A stretch of DNA of 12,453 bases from contig JAEZTA010000179.1 of assembly GCA_023443765.1 (NCBI GenBank), positions 1 to 12,453 of the forward strand, read 5' to 3'. This stretch comes from Bacteroidota bacterium (GTDB taxonomy: Bacteria > Bacteroidota > Bacteroidia > Bacteroidales > Rikenellaceae). The notes beneath the pieces were generated by a model. It worked only from the letters and a program-made list of their open reading frames with translations. It made no database searches and was not told the DNA's origin. The position numbers and the translations under genes were made by a program. Positions 1-8,081 of the stretch are shown in pieces (within the stretch, counting starts at the first letter, position 1; every line of letters starts with the position of its first letter).

Positions 1-1855
1 ATACGTAGGCCCCGACCGAAACCACGCCCTTGTCCAGCCGCCACTCGACGAGTTTCGAATAGGACGAAGCTTCGGCACGCGGAATGGCGATGTCCGCCTC
101 GTCGAAAGGACGGATCGAGTAACGGCCCACATTGCCGCCCCAGCGCTCCATCGGCGTATGGACCACGATGCCGCTGACCGCCCCGACGCCCTGCGGAACG
201 CTCTGTCCCGTGCGGCGCCAGGCGCAGTTCATGTTCACGAGCAGGTAGATCGCATCGTTGTCGCCGTCATAGAGCAGGTTGGCCGCTCCGTCCTTGGCCC
301 GCTGGGCCTGCGTGCCGCTGGCGAACGAGATGTTGGCGTTGTAGGGATTCAGGATCGCATCGTACTCACGGACATTGGCATAGGCTCCCTCCTTCACGGA
401 GAATTCCAGTCCCGAAAGCGTGCAATAGGTATAGATGTCGTCGTCGGTGAGCGTCGCGATGGTCCGCGCCTTGGGTTCCAGGGCAGCGGCCTCGGCCACC
501 TTTTCGACATTTTCGGCCTTCACGCCGCGCAACGTGTAGCGCATCGGGTCGCTTTCGCGCGAAAGGGTCACGCCGTCGAGCAGGATTTTCACCTGCTGCC
601 CGCGCAGGCAGGCGTTGTCGGCCGCCGCGGCGAACTTCAGGCGGAAACCGTACCGGCCGTCGAGACTCTGCACGTAGTTCGTACGGTCGTTCTCGTCGGT
701 GGTGATGCTGTTGGGGCCCGTGTTGACATTCTGGTCCATGTTCGGATTCGCGGCATCGCCGATGACGCGGCACAACAGGTAGTCGATGTGATCCTCGTCG
801 CTGGCGTAAGGTTTATCCCCGGCGATGAAGAGTGCGCGCAGGTCGGCGAACGAAATCTCGCGCGGCTGGGCCGTCACGCGCTGCGTAATGGCCGAGGAGG
901 CCGAAACCACGCCGCCGGCAAGGTCGGTATAGGAGACCGTGATGGTCGCATACCGTTTCTCCACGCTCTCGTTCTCCGAAATTTCGTAGGTCAGCGCCTC
1001 GGCGCCGAGTTCGACGTTCGAGATAAACCCAACCACAGCGGGATCGGTATAGGCCACATCGACCTTCATCTCGCCGAGCAGCGCCCCGAGGTTGGTCGAG
1101 AAGGCCACGGTGCGTTTGCCGCCGTCGATGGGGACCACGTCGTCGGCAAGCGTAATGCGGCCCTCGTCGGCGCTCTGCGTCACGGTGAACCGGTCGCCGA
1201 AGACATTGCCATTGGCATCCTCGACCGAGAAATCGACCGTCGCCGTGCGGGGTTCCCCCGTGGCGTTGGGCGCCGTGGAGAAGGTGATCAGTCCCCGGCG
1301 GGCCAGCGGTATCTCCGTCTCGCCCGCCTCTGCGTCGTCGGCATGGTACTCCAGGCCGGAAATCCACGCGTCGCCTTCCGATGCGTAGGTCACGACCGGC
1401 GCGACCTCGCGAAGGAGTTCGTCGGGCAGGTTGGTCTCGAAAGCCGTCGTGCCCTTATAGGCGCCGTTGGCAAAGGCCAGGTCTTTCGACAGGAAGATCA
1501 GTTCGGGAGCGGTGATTCCCGCTTTCTGGACCACCGTAATGGTCTTTTCGAGCCCCGAGCCGCGCAGCACGATGACGACCGAACGGGCCAGTCCGGAGTT
1601 GTCGGCGCAGTCGAGGTGGATGGTCGTGATGCCGCTACCCGAAGTGCGGCTGAGCATTGCCCAGGCCGATTCGGCAGCGAGCTGCGCGGTCCACGCGCCC
1701 GAGCAGTAGACCGTGATGGGGAGCCGCGAGGCCTCGGCGTCGACCGAATATTTGTCCGTGTTGATGCTCAGGTCGTAATGCTCCTCGAAGGTGTCGGCGC
1801 ACGCAACCGCAAAGAGTCCCGCGAGCGCCAGTATCAGGTTGTTGATTCGTTTCAT
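1..1855 (-). CDS. BACON/DUF5689-like surface lipoprotein, third gene of the SusCD operon (3' part off the window)
   Basis: The reading frame is open from an ATG at 1855 to the left edge (618 codons, C-terminus missing). It begins with a lipoprotein signal (MKRINNLILALAGLFAVAC), Cys19 being the likely lipidated residue. Residues about 28-113 look like a BACON/Ig-like beta module (W55, W65, ending in TITVVQKAG). Two more beta-rich repeats of similar style follow (about 116-229 ending in FTVTQSAD, and 233-330 ending in SAITQRV). From about 333 (ISFADLRALF) the sequence resembles the OB-fold-like DUF5689 domain, including a G-AVSGIVVHTP...GRYSIRP stretch at 556-582. It starts 12 bp after the susD stop, so it is surely co-transcribed with the transporter genes. 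By position and architecture I infer an outer-surface protein that helps capture the transporter's ligand. The domain names come from pattern recall; the lipoprotein and operon calls are firmer. Large plus-strand open frames over this gene are codon-bias shadows. Confidence 0.85.
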   Translation of the reverse strand, partial: MKRINNLILALAGLFAVACADTFEEHYDLSINTDKYSVDAEASRLPITVYCSGAWTAQLAAESAWAMLSRTSGSGITTIHLDCADNSGLARSVVIVLRGSGLEKTITVVQKAGITAPELIFLSKDLAFANGAYKGTTAFETNLPDELLREVAPVVTYASEGDAWISGLEYHADDAEAGETEIPLARRGLITFSTAPNATGEPRTATVDFSVEDANGNVFGDRFTVTQSADEGRITLADDVVPIDGGKRTVAFSTNLGALLGEMKVDVAYTDPAVVGFISNVELGAEALTYEISENESVEKRYATITVSYTDLAGGVVSASSAITQRVTAQPREISFADLRALFIAGDKPYASDEDHIDYLLCRVIGDAANPNMDQNVNTGPNSITTDENDRTNYVQSLDGRYGFRLKFAAAADNACLRGQQVKILLDGVTLSRESDPMRYTLRGVKAENVEKVAEAAALEPKARTIATLTDDDIYTYCTLSGLEFSVKEGAYANVREYDAILNPYNANISFASGTQAQRAKDGAANLLYDGDNDAIYLLVNMNCAWRRTGQSVPQGVGAVSGIVVHTPMERWGGNVGRYSIRPFDEADIAIPRAEASSYSKLVEWRLDKGVVSVGAYV

Positions 1856-1867
1856 CGGTTCTGGTTT

Positions 1868-3535
1868 TTATAATCCGTCGGCAAGGTACTCATCGTTGGT
1901 CAGCACATACCCCGAGAGGGCGCACTGCGCATCGGGAATGGGATAGTAGCGGTGGCAGGGACGCATCTTGCCCTTGAGCGTCGAGTTGTTGGTGTAGGCA
2001 TAGGTCTGGTCGTACCAGATGCCCCAGCGCACGAGGTCGAACTTGCGCTGGAACTCCCCGCCCAGTTCGCGGGCCCGCTCGCAGCGGATGGCCAGCGTGA
2101 GGTCTTCGAAACCCGTGAAGTTGGTGACGGGATCGACGCCCGCACGGTCGCGGACCAGATTCAGGTAGCGCATCGCCTCGTCGGCGTTCTCCAGGTTGCA
2201 ATAACACTCGGCCATCATCAGGATGGCGTCCGCATAACGGAAAATACGGTAGTTGTTCGAATCGTAGTTCTGCTCGATGTCCGGACACCAGAACTTCGGG
2301 CCCGGCCAGGGCACGCCGTAGCGGTTGGTGATATTGAAGGTGGCTCCCGTCTCCAGATCGCCCAGGCCGAGGTAATACTGCACGCGGCGGTCGATCTTCC
2401 GGCCGCGAATCTCCCCGGCGGCCAGCGCCTCCATGTCGATCTTCACCGTGTAACGGTTCAGCGAAGCGTCGTACGTGTCGTAGGTCAGGGGCAGGGGATT
2501 GAACAGCGCGTCGATATAGGTCTCGTTCTCGGTCTTCGTGTTACCCGTCGCAGGGCGGAAGATCGCATAACGGTTGTTGGCCCGGAGCGACGACCAGCCG
2601 GGCATCGTCGTACCGTAGCCCTTCAGGGGCACGCCGTCGAAAACGCCGTCGCCGTTGTGCGAAGGCATCATGATTGCGGCGACGTTGCCGTTATACTGCG
2701 TGCCGGTGAGCGACCAGGCATGCTGAATTTCGAAAATGGTCTCCGCAGGGTTCTTATACCGCCACTGGGTCTCGGCAAGCGGGTAGTTGCCTTCGTTGAA
2801 GTCGCCGTAAAGTTCCTCGATGGCCTGGAGGGGAACCAGCGCCCCGTTCCAATCCTCGTTCCAGAGGGCGAACTTGGCCATCAGCATCAGCGCCAGCGCA
2901 TAGCCCGAACGGTTGTCGACGGCCTCCGAGGCGCGGCATTTACGGCCATTTTCGGCGGTAAACCACGGCAGGGCGTTCTGTTCGAGGTCGTCGTACAGCT
3001 CCTGGCGGATTTCATGGGCCGGGGTGCGGGGCAGGCGGCGGATTTCGGCCAGTCGTTCGTCGGTGTCGACCATGCAGGTGTAGAACGGCACGTCGCCGAA
3101 CATGCAGGTCAGCACGTAATAGTAGAGCGCACGCATCACGCGGGCTTCGGCAGCCAGGGGCATCTTCACCCCGTCGGGCAGGTCGGCGGTCGAGATGCAC
3201 TCGACACACTCGTTGCAGTACATCACGCCCTTGTAGCCCTGCGTCCAGACATTCTTGCCATACTGCGGTTTGGCGGGGGTCACATCGAGGCAGGCATCGA
3301 CGGTCGTCGACGAAGAATACCAGATATCGGTGCAGGCTTCGGTGACGAGCATAAAGTTGGCCGTATAGATCGAATTCACGGGCATGTAGCACGAATTGAG
3401 CGCCGCGATGCACTGCGATTCGTTCTGATAGAACGACTTGCGGTTGACGAACGAGGTCGGTTCCTCCGTCAGCGAGCAGGACGCAAGCAGCCCCGCCGCA
3501 AGGATCGTCAGTATGAATTGGTTGAAGTTTTTCAT
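1868..3535 (-). CDS. RagB/SusD family nutrient-uptake outer membrane lipoprotein
   Basis: This is a 555-residue SusD homologue, the lid and binding lipoprotein that sits on the extracellular face of its SusC partner. A type II signal ends in the lipobox LLAS-C20. The N-terminal helical region (about 21-270) has the usual SusD features: EARVMRALYYY (130-140), FGDVPFY (146-152), and an RSGYALALMLMAKFALW helix (209-225). The C-terminal RagB/SusD region shows YRIFRYADAILMMAECY (429-445), AMRYLNLVRDRAGV (455-468), CERARELGGEFQRKFDLVRWG (485-505) and YYPIPDAQ (530-537), all hallmarks of the family. Length is normal for the family. It lies 24 bp after susC and 12 bp before the next lipoprotein, which gives a susC-susD-accessory operon. 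The ligand cannot be read from the sequence: SusD binding residues are not conserved, and no enzyme gene is in view. Confidence 0.96.
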   Translation of the reverse strand: MKNFNQFILTILAAGLLASCSLTEEPTSFVNRKSFYQNESQCIAALNSCYMPVNSIYTANFMLVTEACTDIWYSSSTTVDACLDVTPAKPQYGKNVWTQGYKGVMYCNECVECISTADLPDGVKMPLAAEARVMRALYYYVLTCMFGDVPFYTCMVDTDERLAEIRRLPRTPAHEIRQELYDDLEQNALPWFTAENGRKCRASEAVDNRSGYALALMLMAKFALWNEDWNGALVPLQAIEELYGDFNEGNYPLAETQWRYKNPAETIFEIQHAWSLTGTQYNGNVAAIMMPSHNGDGVFDGVPLKGYGTTMPGWSSLRANNRYAIFRPATGNTKTENETYIDALFNPLPLTYDTYDASLNRYTVKIDMEALAAGEIRGRKIDRRVQYYLGLGDLETGATFNITNRYGVPWPGPKFWCPDIEQNYDSNNYRIFRYADAILMMAECYCNLENADEAMRYLNLVRDRAGVDPVTNFTGFEDLTLAIRCERARELGGEFQRKFDLVRWGIWYDQTYAYTNNSTLKGKMRPCHRYYPIPDAQCALSGYVLTNDEYLADGL

Positions 3536-3559
3536 CTTCTTCAGAATCTGTTTGGTGGA

Positions 3560-6500
3560 TTAATAACGCAGCTGGATGCTGAACACGAACATCCGCGAAC
3601 GGGGATAGGCGCCCATGTCGACACGGCGCAGGGTCGAACTGGTTCCCTCGCTCGAAACGTCGGGGTCGAAACCGTTGTAATTGGTCCAGAGCCAGAGGTT
3701 CTCGCCCGTGACGGCCAGCGTGATGTCGCGCAGCAGGCGGGTCTTCTTTCGCAGGTCGAACGTATAGGAGATGGTGGCGTTCTTCAGCCTCAGGTACGAT
3801 GCGTCGTGCACCTGCAGCGAACTGGGAACCAGCCGGTCGTCGGTTCCTGCGCGGGGCAGGTCCGAATCCGGATTGCGCACGGGATGCCACGCGTCGAGCA
3901 TGTAGCGGAACTGGTTGGTAGCGTAACCGCCGGCCATCGCCAGCTCGGAGTAGTTGTAAATCTTGCCGCCCAGCGAATAGGAGAAGTAGAACCCGATGTT
4001 CAGGCCGCCGATGGTGAACGTGTTCTGCAAACCGCCGTAAAGCACGGGGTCGGAGTTGCCCAGGTAGATCAGGTCCTCTTCCGAAAGGATGCCGTCGCGG
4101 TTCTGGTCGACATACTTGGGATAACCCAGCATCAGCTGGGCGTCGCTGCCCGTCGAAGAGGAGATATAGCTTTTGGTGAAGCGGTTCCGTTCGAACTGGT
4201 CGACCGTCTTCCAGACTCCGCCGTACTGGAATCCCCAGAGCGAATTGAGGGGATAACCCGTCTTGTAACCGTACATCATGTAGTTGGTGTTGCCGCCGCT
4301 TTCGAGGCACGACACATACTCTTCGTGGCCGATGTCATCGACCATCTGCTTGTTGTGCGAAAGGGTGAAACTCGTCGTCCAGCCGAATTTCGGCTTCACG
4401 ATATTGCGGCTCTCGATCGAAACCTCGACACCACGGTTCGAGGTCTTGCCGAGGTTCGTGAAGCGGCTCGTATAGCCCGTGGTGTGGATCGTCTGGAGCG
4501 ACAGCAGCAGGTCGCGGGTGGTCGAATAATAGCCGTCGACGGTCACGTTCAGGCGGCCCTCGAAGGCCGAGAAGTCGAGTCCGGCGTTGTAGAGCGTGGT
4601 CTTCTCCCACGTCAGGTCGGGGTTGGCCACGCGCGTCGGGAAGAACGACGCCGACTGCTTGCCGCCGAACAGGTAACCGTTCGTCGAGGTTCCGTAGGCT
4701 TCGAGCGAACGGTAGGTCGAGATAGCGTCGTTACCCGTGCGTCCGGCGCTCAGACGCAGCGACAGCTCGTCGAGCCAGCGTACCTGCTTGAGGAAATTCT
4801 CATTCTTGGCGTTCCACTTGATAGCCGCCGAGGGGAAGAAGCCCCACTTGTTGTTCTCGGCGAAGTTCGACGACCCGTCGTAACGGCCCGTGAAGGTGAA
4901 GTAGTAACGGCTCTTGTAGTTGTAATTCAGGCGCATGAGCACCGACTCGCGCACGACCTTGTTCGAGCTGGTCGAGGCGCTGTAATTCTCCTTGCTGCCG
5001 ATGCCGTTCATGTTGTTCCACTTCAGGTCGTCGGTCAGTAGCCCTTCGGCCTTCAGCGAAAAAAAGTTGGCCGTTTCGTGCGTGGCCGAGAAACCCGCCA
5101 TCGCATCGAAATAGTGCCCCGAGGCGAATTTTTTCGAATAGGAGATCGTGTTTTCCGAGGTCAGGCGGCGGGCGTCACCCTCGTAGCGGTAAGCGTCAGC
5201 GCCCTCGCCTTCGGTGTTCTTCGGAAGATAACTGGGCCAGAACTGGTAGTCGTGGCGCTGGTAGACCATGTAGGAGTTCTGGCTCTTGATGATCAGCCCG
5301 CGCGCGGGTTTGATCGTGAATTCCAGCACGTCGGTATTGGTCATGCGCTCGCTCTCGTTCTCGTTGCAGTCGATCTTGGCGCGGGGCGTGTTGATACGCA
5401 CGCCGTTTTCGTATAAGGGGTTGATGTAGTCGTTGGGACCCATCGTCGGGGCCAGGTAGACCGCGCCGTCCCAGATGTTCGCACCGCCGATAGTCGCCCG
5501 GTTGGGGCTCTCGTCGCGGAAGGTGTAGCTGCCCTTGAAACCCACGGTGAGCCACTTGGCGAAGTCGTACGAGAGGTTCAGGCGGGCCGTGATGCGGCGG
5601 AATCCGCTGCCGTCGATGATGCCCTGGGTGTCGTTGCCGCCGAGGGCCGCGAAGTAGCTCGACTTCTGGCTGCGGCCGCTGACCGAAAGGTTATAGTTCT
5701 GGTAGATGGCCGTACGGGTGATTTCGTCGATCCAGTCGGTTCCGCGTCCGTACTCCGCAGGGTCGAAACGCGGCGGACGCTGCGGGTCGCGCGACGAGAA
5801 ATAGTTCCGGTCGTTGAGGTAGCGGATAAACTCCTGCGCATCCATCAGGTCGAGATCGCGGGCCAGTTTCGAGACGCCGAATTCAGCCTTGGCCGTGATC
5901 GACGGCTTCGAGGTGACGCCCTGCCGCGTGGTGACGATAATGACGCCGTTGGCGCCGCGCGAGCCGTAGATGGCCGTCGACGAGGCATCCTTGAGGACCG
6001 AAATCTGCTCGATGTCGGCCGAGTTGATGTCGTTCAGGTCGCTTATGGCGTCGATTACGCCGTCGACGACGATCAGCGGTTCGTTCGACGCCGAGATCGA
6101 ACGCGTGCCGCGCACGCGAATCGAGGTCGTGGCTCCCGGTGCACCCGAGGTCGACATGATGTCCACACCGGCGATGCGCCCCTGCAAAGCCTGGTCAACC
6201 GACGTGTTGGGTACGTCGCGGATGTCGGCCATCTTCACATTGGAGACCGAACCCGTCAGGTCGGATTTCTTCACCGAACCGTAACCGATGACCACCACTT
6301 CGTTGATGGTGTTCTTGGCGTCGGGAACCAGGTTGACATCGACCTCCGTACGGTCGCCGACCACGATCTGCTGGGTGACGTAACCCAGGTAGGAGACCGA
6401 AATCAGGGCGTCGGAAGCGCCGAGCAGCAGCGAGTAGCGGCCGTTGCTGTCGGTGACCGTACCGCGGCGCCCGTCGGGGGTGGTGACGGCAGCGCCGATC

Positions 6501-6886
6501 ATCGGGGCGCCCGTTTCGTCCAGAACCGTACCGGTCAGCGTTTTACCCTTTCCGTCTACGGAGGGGGGGGGAGTCGCCGACGCCTTGTAGATCACGATCA
6601 TCTTGTCCTTGATCGAGTACTGGACACTGCGGTCTAGCACCTCGCGCAGCACCTGCGACACGGGCGTGCGGTCGAACGACGCCGTGACCGGACGTTCGAG
6701 ATTCAGCTCCCGGGTGTCGTACATGATCGACAGTCCGGTCTGGGCCTCCACCTCCTTGAGGACGTTTTTGAGGGGTGTCTTCCGGAAGTTCTTCGTGACG
6801 GGCTGCATCTGCCCCCACGCCGGGAGCGTCAGCAGCACGAACAAGCACGGCAGAAGCACCCGTTTCAGATTGGAGAATTGATTCAT
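3560..6886 (-). CDS. SusC/RagA family TonB-linked outer membrane transporter with N-terminal STN signalling domain
   Basis: This 1108-residue TonB-dependent transporter imports a ligand delivered by its SusD partner. A Sec signal peptide ends near AWG25. Residues about 31-101 form an STN (secretin/TonB short N-terminal) domain (NFRKTPLKNVLKEVEAQTGL ... DKMIVIYKA), the part that in FecA-like systems contacts a FecR anti-sigma protein. A proline linker (P106-P108, coded by a C9 run) leads to a carboxypeptidase-regulatory-like beta domain (116-188, TLTGTVLDETGAPMIGA). Then comes the Bacteroidetes signature NEVVVIGYG (195-203) and the plug (about 207-320: QALQGRIAGVDI, EPLIVVDGV, SVLKDASSTAIYGSRGANGV). 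The rest is the 22-strand barrel, ending in an aromatic residue (QLRY) as expected for BAM recognition. SusC proteins without STN are about 1000 residues, so the extra length is accounted for by STN. The gene starts 47 bp after fecR with no terminator seen between, so regulation by the upstream sigma/FecR pair is likely. Confidence 0.97.
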   Translation of the reverse strand: MNQFSNLKRVLLPCLFVLLTLPAWGQMQPVTKNFRKTPLKNVLKEVEAQTGLSIMYDTRELNLERPVTASFDRTPVSQVLREVLDRSVQYSIKDKMIVIYKASATPPPSVDGKGKTLTGTVLDETGAPMIGAAVTTPDGRRGTVTDSNGRYSLLLGASDALISVSYLGYVTQQIVVGDRTEVDVNLVPDAKNTINEVVVIGYGSVKKSDLTGSVSNVKMADIRDVPNTSVDQALQGRIAGVDIMSTSGAPGATTSIRVRGTRSISASNEPLIVVDGVIDAISDLNDINSADIEQISVLKDASSTAIYGSRGANGVIIVTTRQGVTSKPSITAKAEFGVSKLARDLDLMDAQEFIRYLNDRNYFSSRDPQRPPRFDPAEYGRGTDWIDEITRTAIYQNYNLSVSGRSQKSSYFAALGGNDTQGIIDGSGFRRITARLNLSYDFAKWLTVGFKGSYTFRDESPNRATIGGANIWDGAVYLAPTMGPNDYINPLYENGVRINTPRAKIDCNENESERMTNTDVLEFTIKPARGLIIKSQNSYMVYQRHDYQFWPSYLPKNTEGEGADAYRYEGDARRLTSENTISYSKKFASGHYFDAMAGFSATHETANFFSLKAEGLLTDDLKWNNMNGIGSKENYSASTSSNKVVRESVLMRLNYNYKSRYYFTFTGRYDGSSNFAENNKWGFFPSAAIKWNAKNENFLKQVRWLDELSLRLSAGRTGNDAISTYRSLEAYGTSTNGYLFGGKQSASFFPTRVANPDLTWEKTTLYNAGLDFSAFEGRLNVTVDGYYSTTRDLLLSLQTIHTTGYTSRFTNLGKTSNRGVEVSIESRNIVKPKFGWTTSFTLSHNKQMVDDIGHEEYVSCLESGGNTNYMMYGYKTGYPLNSLWGFQYGGVWKTVDQFERNRFTKSYISSSTGSDAQLMLGYPKYVDQNRDGILSEEDLIYLGNSDPVLYGGLQNTFTIGGLNIGFYFSYSLGGKIYNYSELAMAGGYATNQFRYMLDAWHPVRNPDSDLPRAGTDDRLVPSSLQVHDASYLRLKNATISYTFDLRKKTRLLRDITLAVTGENLWLWTNYNGFDPDVSSEGTSSTLRRVDMGAYPRSRMFVFSIQLRY
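6563..6571 (-). repeat. Homopolymeric C9 tract inside susC (linker between STN and carboxypeptidase-like domains)
   Basis: Nine consecutive G on the plus strand, that is nine C on the coding strand, encode P106-P107-P108 of the SusC-type transporter. With nine C's the frame is open. With eight, the reading becomes CCC CCC CCT CCG TAG and stops after residue 109. With ten it becomes CCC CCC CCC CTC CGT AGA CGG AAA GGG TAA and stops after residue 114. Tracts of this length are prone to slipped-strand changes, so the site could switch the gene on and off. It could also be a spot where sequencing errors arise. Confidence 0.9.
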
Positions 6887-6933
6887 TTGCTTAAGGTATT
6901 GGTTGTTTTAAAGTAGTTTCGGAGGTTCGGACG

Positions 6934-7935
6934 TCACTTGGCCGAGAGGCGGACCGAAGGACCCTGCCGGTGGATCGAGACCGGAACGATCAGGTCGAGG
7001 GCCTTCAGCACGCTGTCGAGCGACTCCTGGTTGCTCAGGCGGATAGTAATGAAGGTTCCGTTGGCGCGCAGGCGGTCGTCGAGCGTGATCTCGACGCCGT
7101 AGAGGCTGCTCAGGCTCTCGCAAAGCTGCACGATCGTCACGTCGATGAACTCGATGCGCCCCTCGATCCAGGCCAGGTACTGCGCCGTGTTGACATGGGT
7201 GATCGTAGTGGTCTCGGCGAACCGGTCGTAAGTGAGCGCTTCGCCCGGGCGCAGCACGGTCTCGCCGCGCGGCGCAGCGAAACCGACGGCGCCTTCGAGC
7301 AGCGTGGTGGTGATGAATGAGTCCCCGGGATAGGCCGACACGTCGAATTTCGTACCCTTTACCACCACCGAACAGTTCCCGATTTTCACCTCGAAGCGAT
7401 GCTTCTCGTCGGGCGAAACGTCGAAATAGGCCGCACCCGAAAGCTCGACCGAGCGGTTCGTGGCGTTGAAATTGGCCGGGTAGGTCAGCGTCGACGACCC
7501 GTTGAGCCGCACCTGTGTCCCGTCGGGCAGGCAGACCGTGCTGCGGTCGCCGCTCTTCGTGGTCACGGTGTAGCACTCCGTGGAGTGGGCCAGCAGCAGG
7601 CGGTCGTAGAGCCGCGCCCCGAAGAAGACGGCGCACACCACCGCAACGGCAGCCGCAACACGCCACACAGGAGCCACCCGCCCAAGGTGCAAACCCTGTC
7701 CGGAGCCCTGCAGGCGGATACGCGCCCGCAGGCGGCGCCAGTCGTTGTCGGTGACGGCGTCCGAAACGGGAGCGGCCTCCCATTCGAGCCGCCACGCGGC
7801 GAACTGCCGGCGGCACCCGGCATCGGAGGTGACGAAGCGAAACAGGTCGCGCTCCTCCTCGGCGGTGATCTCTCCCGCAAAATAGCGTCCGGCCAGACGC
7901 TGCATCTCTTCCAAATCGAATTTCATCTCTTCCAT
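6934..7935 (-). CDS. FecR-family anti-sigma factor with DUF4974 C-terminal domain
   Basis: This 333-residue inner-membrane anti-sigma / signal-relay protein is expected to pair with the ECF sigma factor coded just upstream and the STN domain of the transporter just downstream. The N-terminal cytoplasmic part (about 1-85) holds LAGRYFAGEITAEEERDLF, typical of the sigma-binding anti-sigma segment. A single membrane segment follows at about 90-108 (VWRVAAAVAVVCAVFFG). The periplasmic FecR domain (about 123-235) shows LPDGTQVRLNGSSTLTYP, RSVELSGAAYFDV, VKGTKFDVSAYP and LLEGAVGF. The end (about 262-331, FIDVTIVQLCESLSSLYGVEI ... IRLSNQESLDSVLKAL) matches DUF4974, an STN-like fold that likely contacts the transporter. 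Two starts are possible, M1 at 7935 or M4 at 7926 (MKFDLEEM); neither has a well-placed ribosome site. A competing 364-residue frame over the same bases is a high-GC shadow. Confidence 0.95.
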   Translation of the reverse strand: MEEMKFDLEEMQRLAGRYFAGEITAEEERDLFRFVTSDAGCRRQFAAWRLEWEAAPVSDAVTDNDWRRLRARIRLQGSGQGLHLGRVAPVWRVAAAVAVVCAVFFGARLYDRLLLAHSTECYTVTTKSGDRSTVCLPDGTQVRLNGSSTLTYPANFNATNRSVELSGAAYFDVSPDEKHRFEVKIGNCSVVVKGTKFDVSAYPGDSFITTTLLEGAVGFAAPRGETVLRPGEALTYDRFAETTTITHVNTAQYLAWIEGRIEFIDVTIVQLCESLSSLYGVEITLDDRLRANGTFITIRLSNQESLDSVLKALDLIVPVSIHRQGPSVRLSAK

Positions 7936-8033
7936 TTCCGTTACATATTTTAAAACAACCGAATTTGCTTTTCCCCAACCTTCGCGAACATAGAAAATTC
8001 AAAAAAGTTAAAAAAAGAAAGAAAACGACAACA

Positions 8034-8053
8034 GCGGAGAGGAAAATCTCCGC
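8034..8053 (-). terminator. Intrinsic terminator after the sigma gene
   Basis: A perfect 7-bp stem (GCGGAGA / TCTCCGC) encloses a 6-base loop, 28 bp after the sigma-gene stop. On the minus strand it is followed by a T-rich stretch (TGTTGTCGTTTTC, then CTTTCTTTTTTT). The T run is interrupted near the stem, so termination may be partial. It separates the sigma gene from fecR, which suggests fecR-susCD either has its own promoter within about 100 bp or depends on read-through. Confidence 0.65.
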
Positions 8054-8081
8054 CGTCGTACAGTTTATATCGTCTATTGGA

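Noticed and set aside
1952..5041. A 1029-codon open frame on the plus strand opposite susD and susC, and a 571-codon one at 158-1873 opposite the lipoprotein gene
   Set aside because: Both lie antisense to genes with unmistakable family motifs. Their translations are low-complexity in style (rich in V, G, R, H, D, A) and show no domain. High GC third positions in the real genes remove stops from the opposite strand.
6908..8002. A 364-codon minus-strand frame overlapping fecR
   Set aside because: It is Arg/Pro/Gly/Ala-rich and has no domain pattern, while the overlapping 333-codon frame has the full FecR and DUF4974 architecture.
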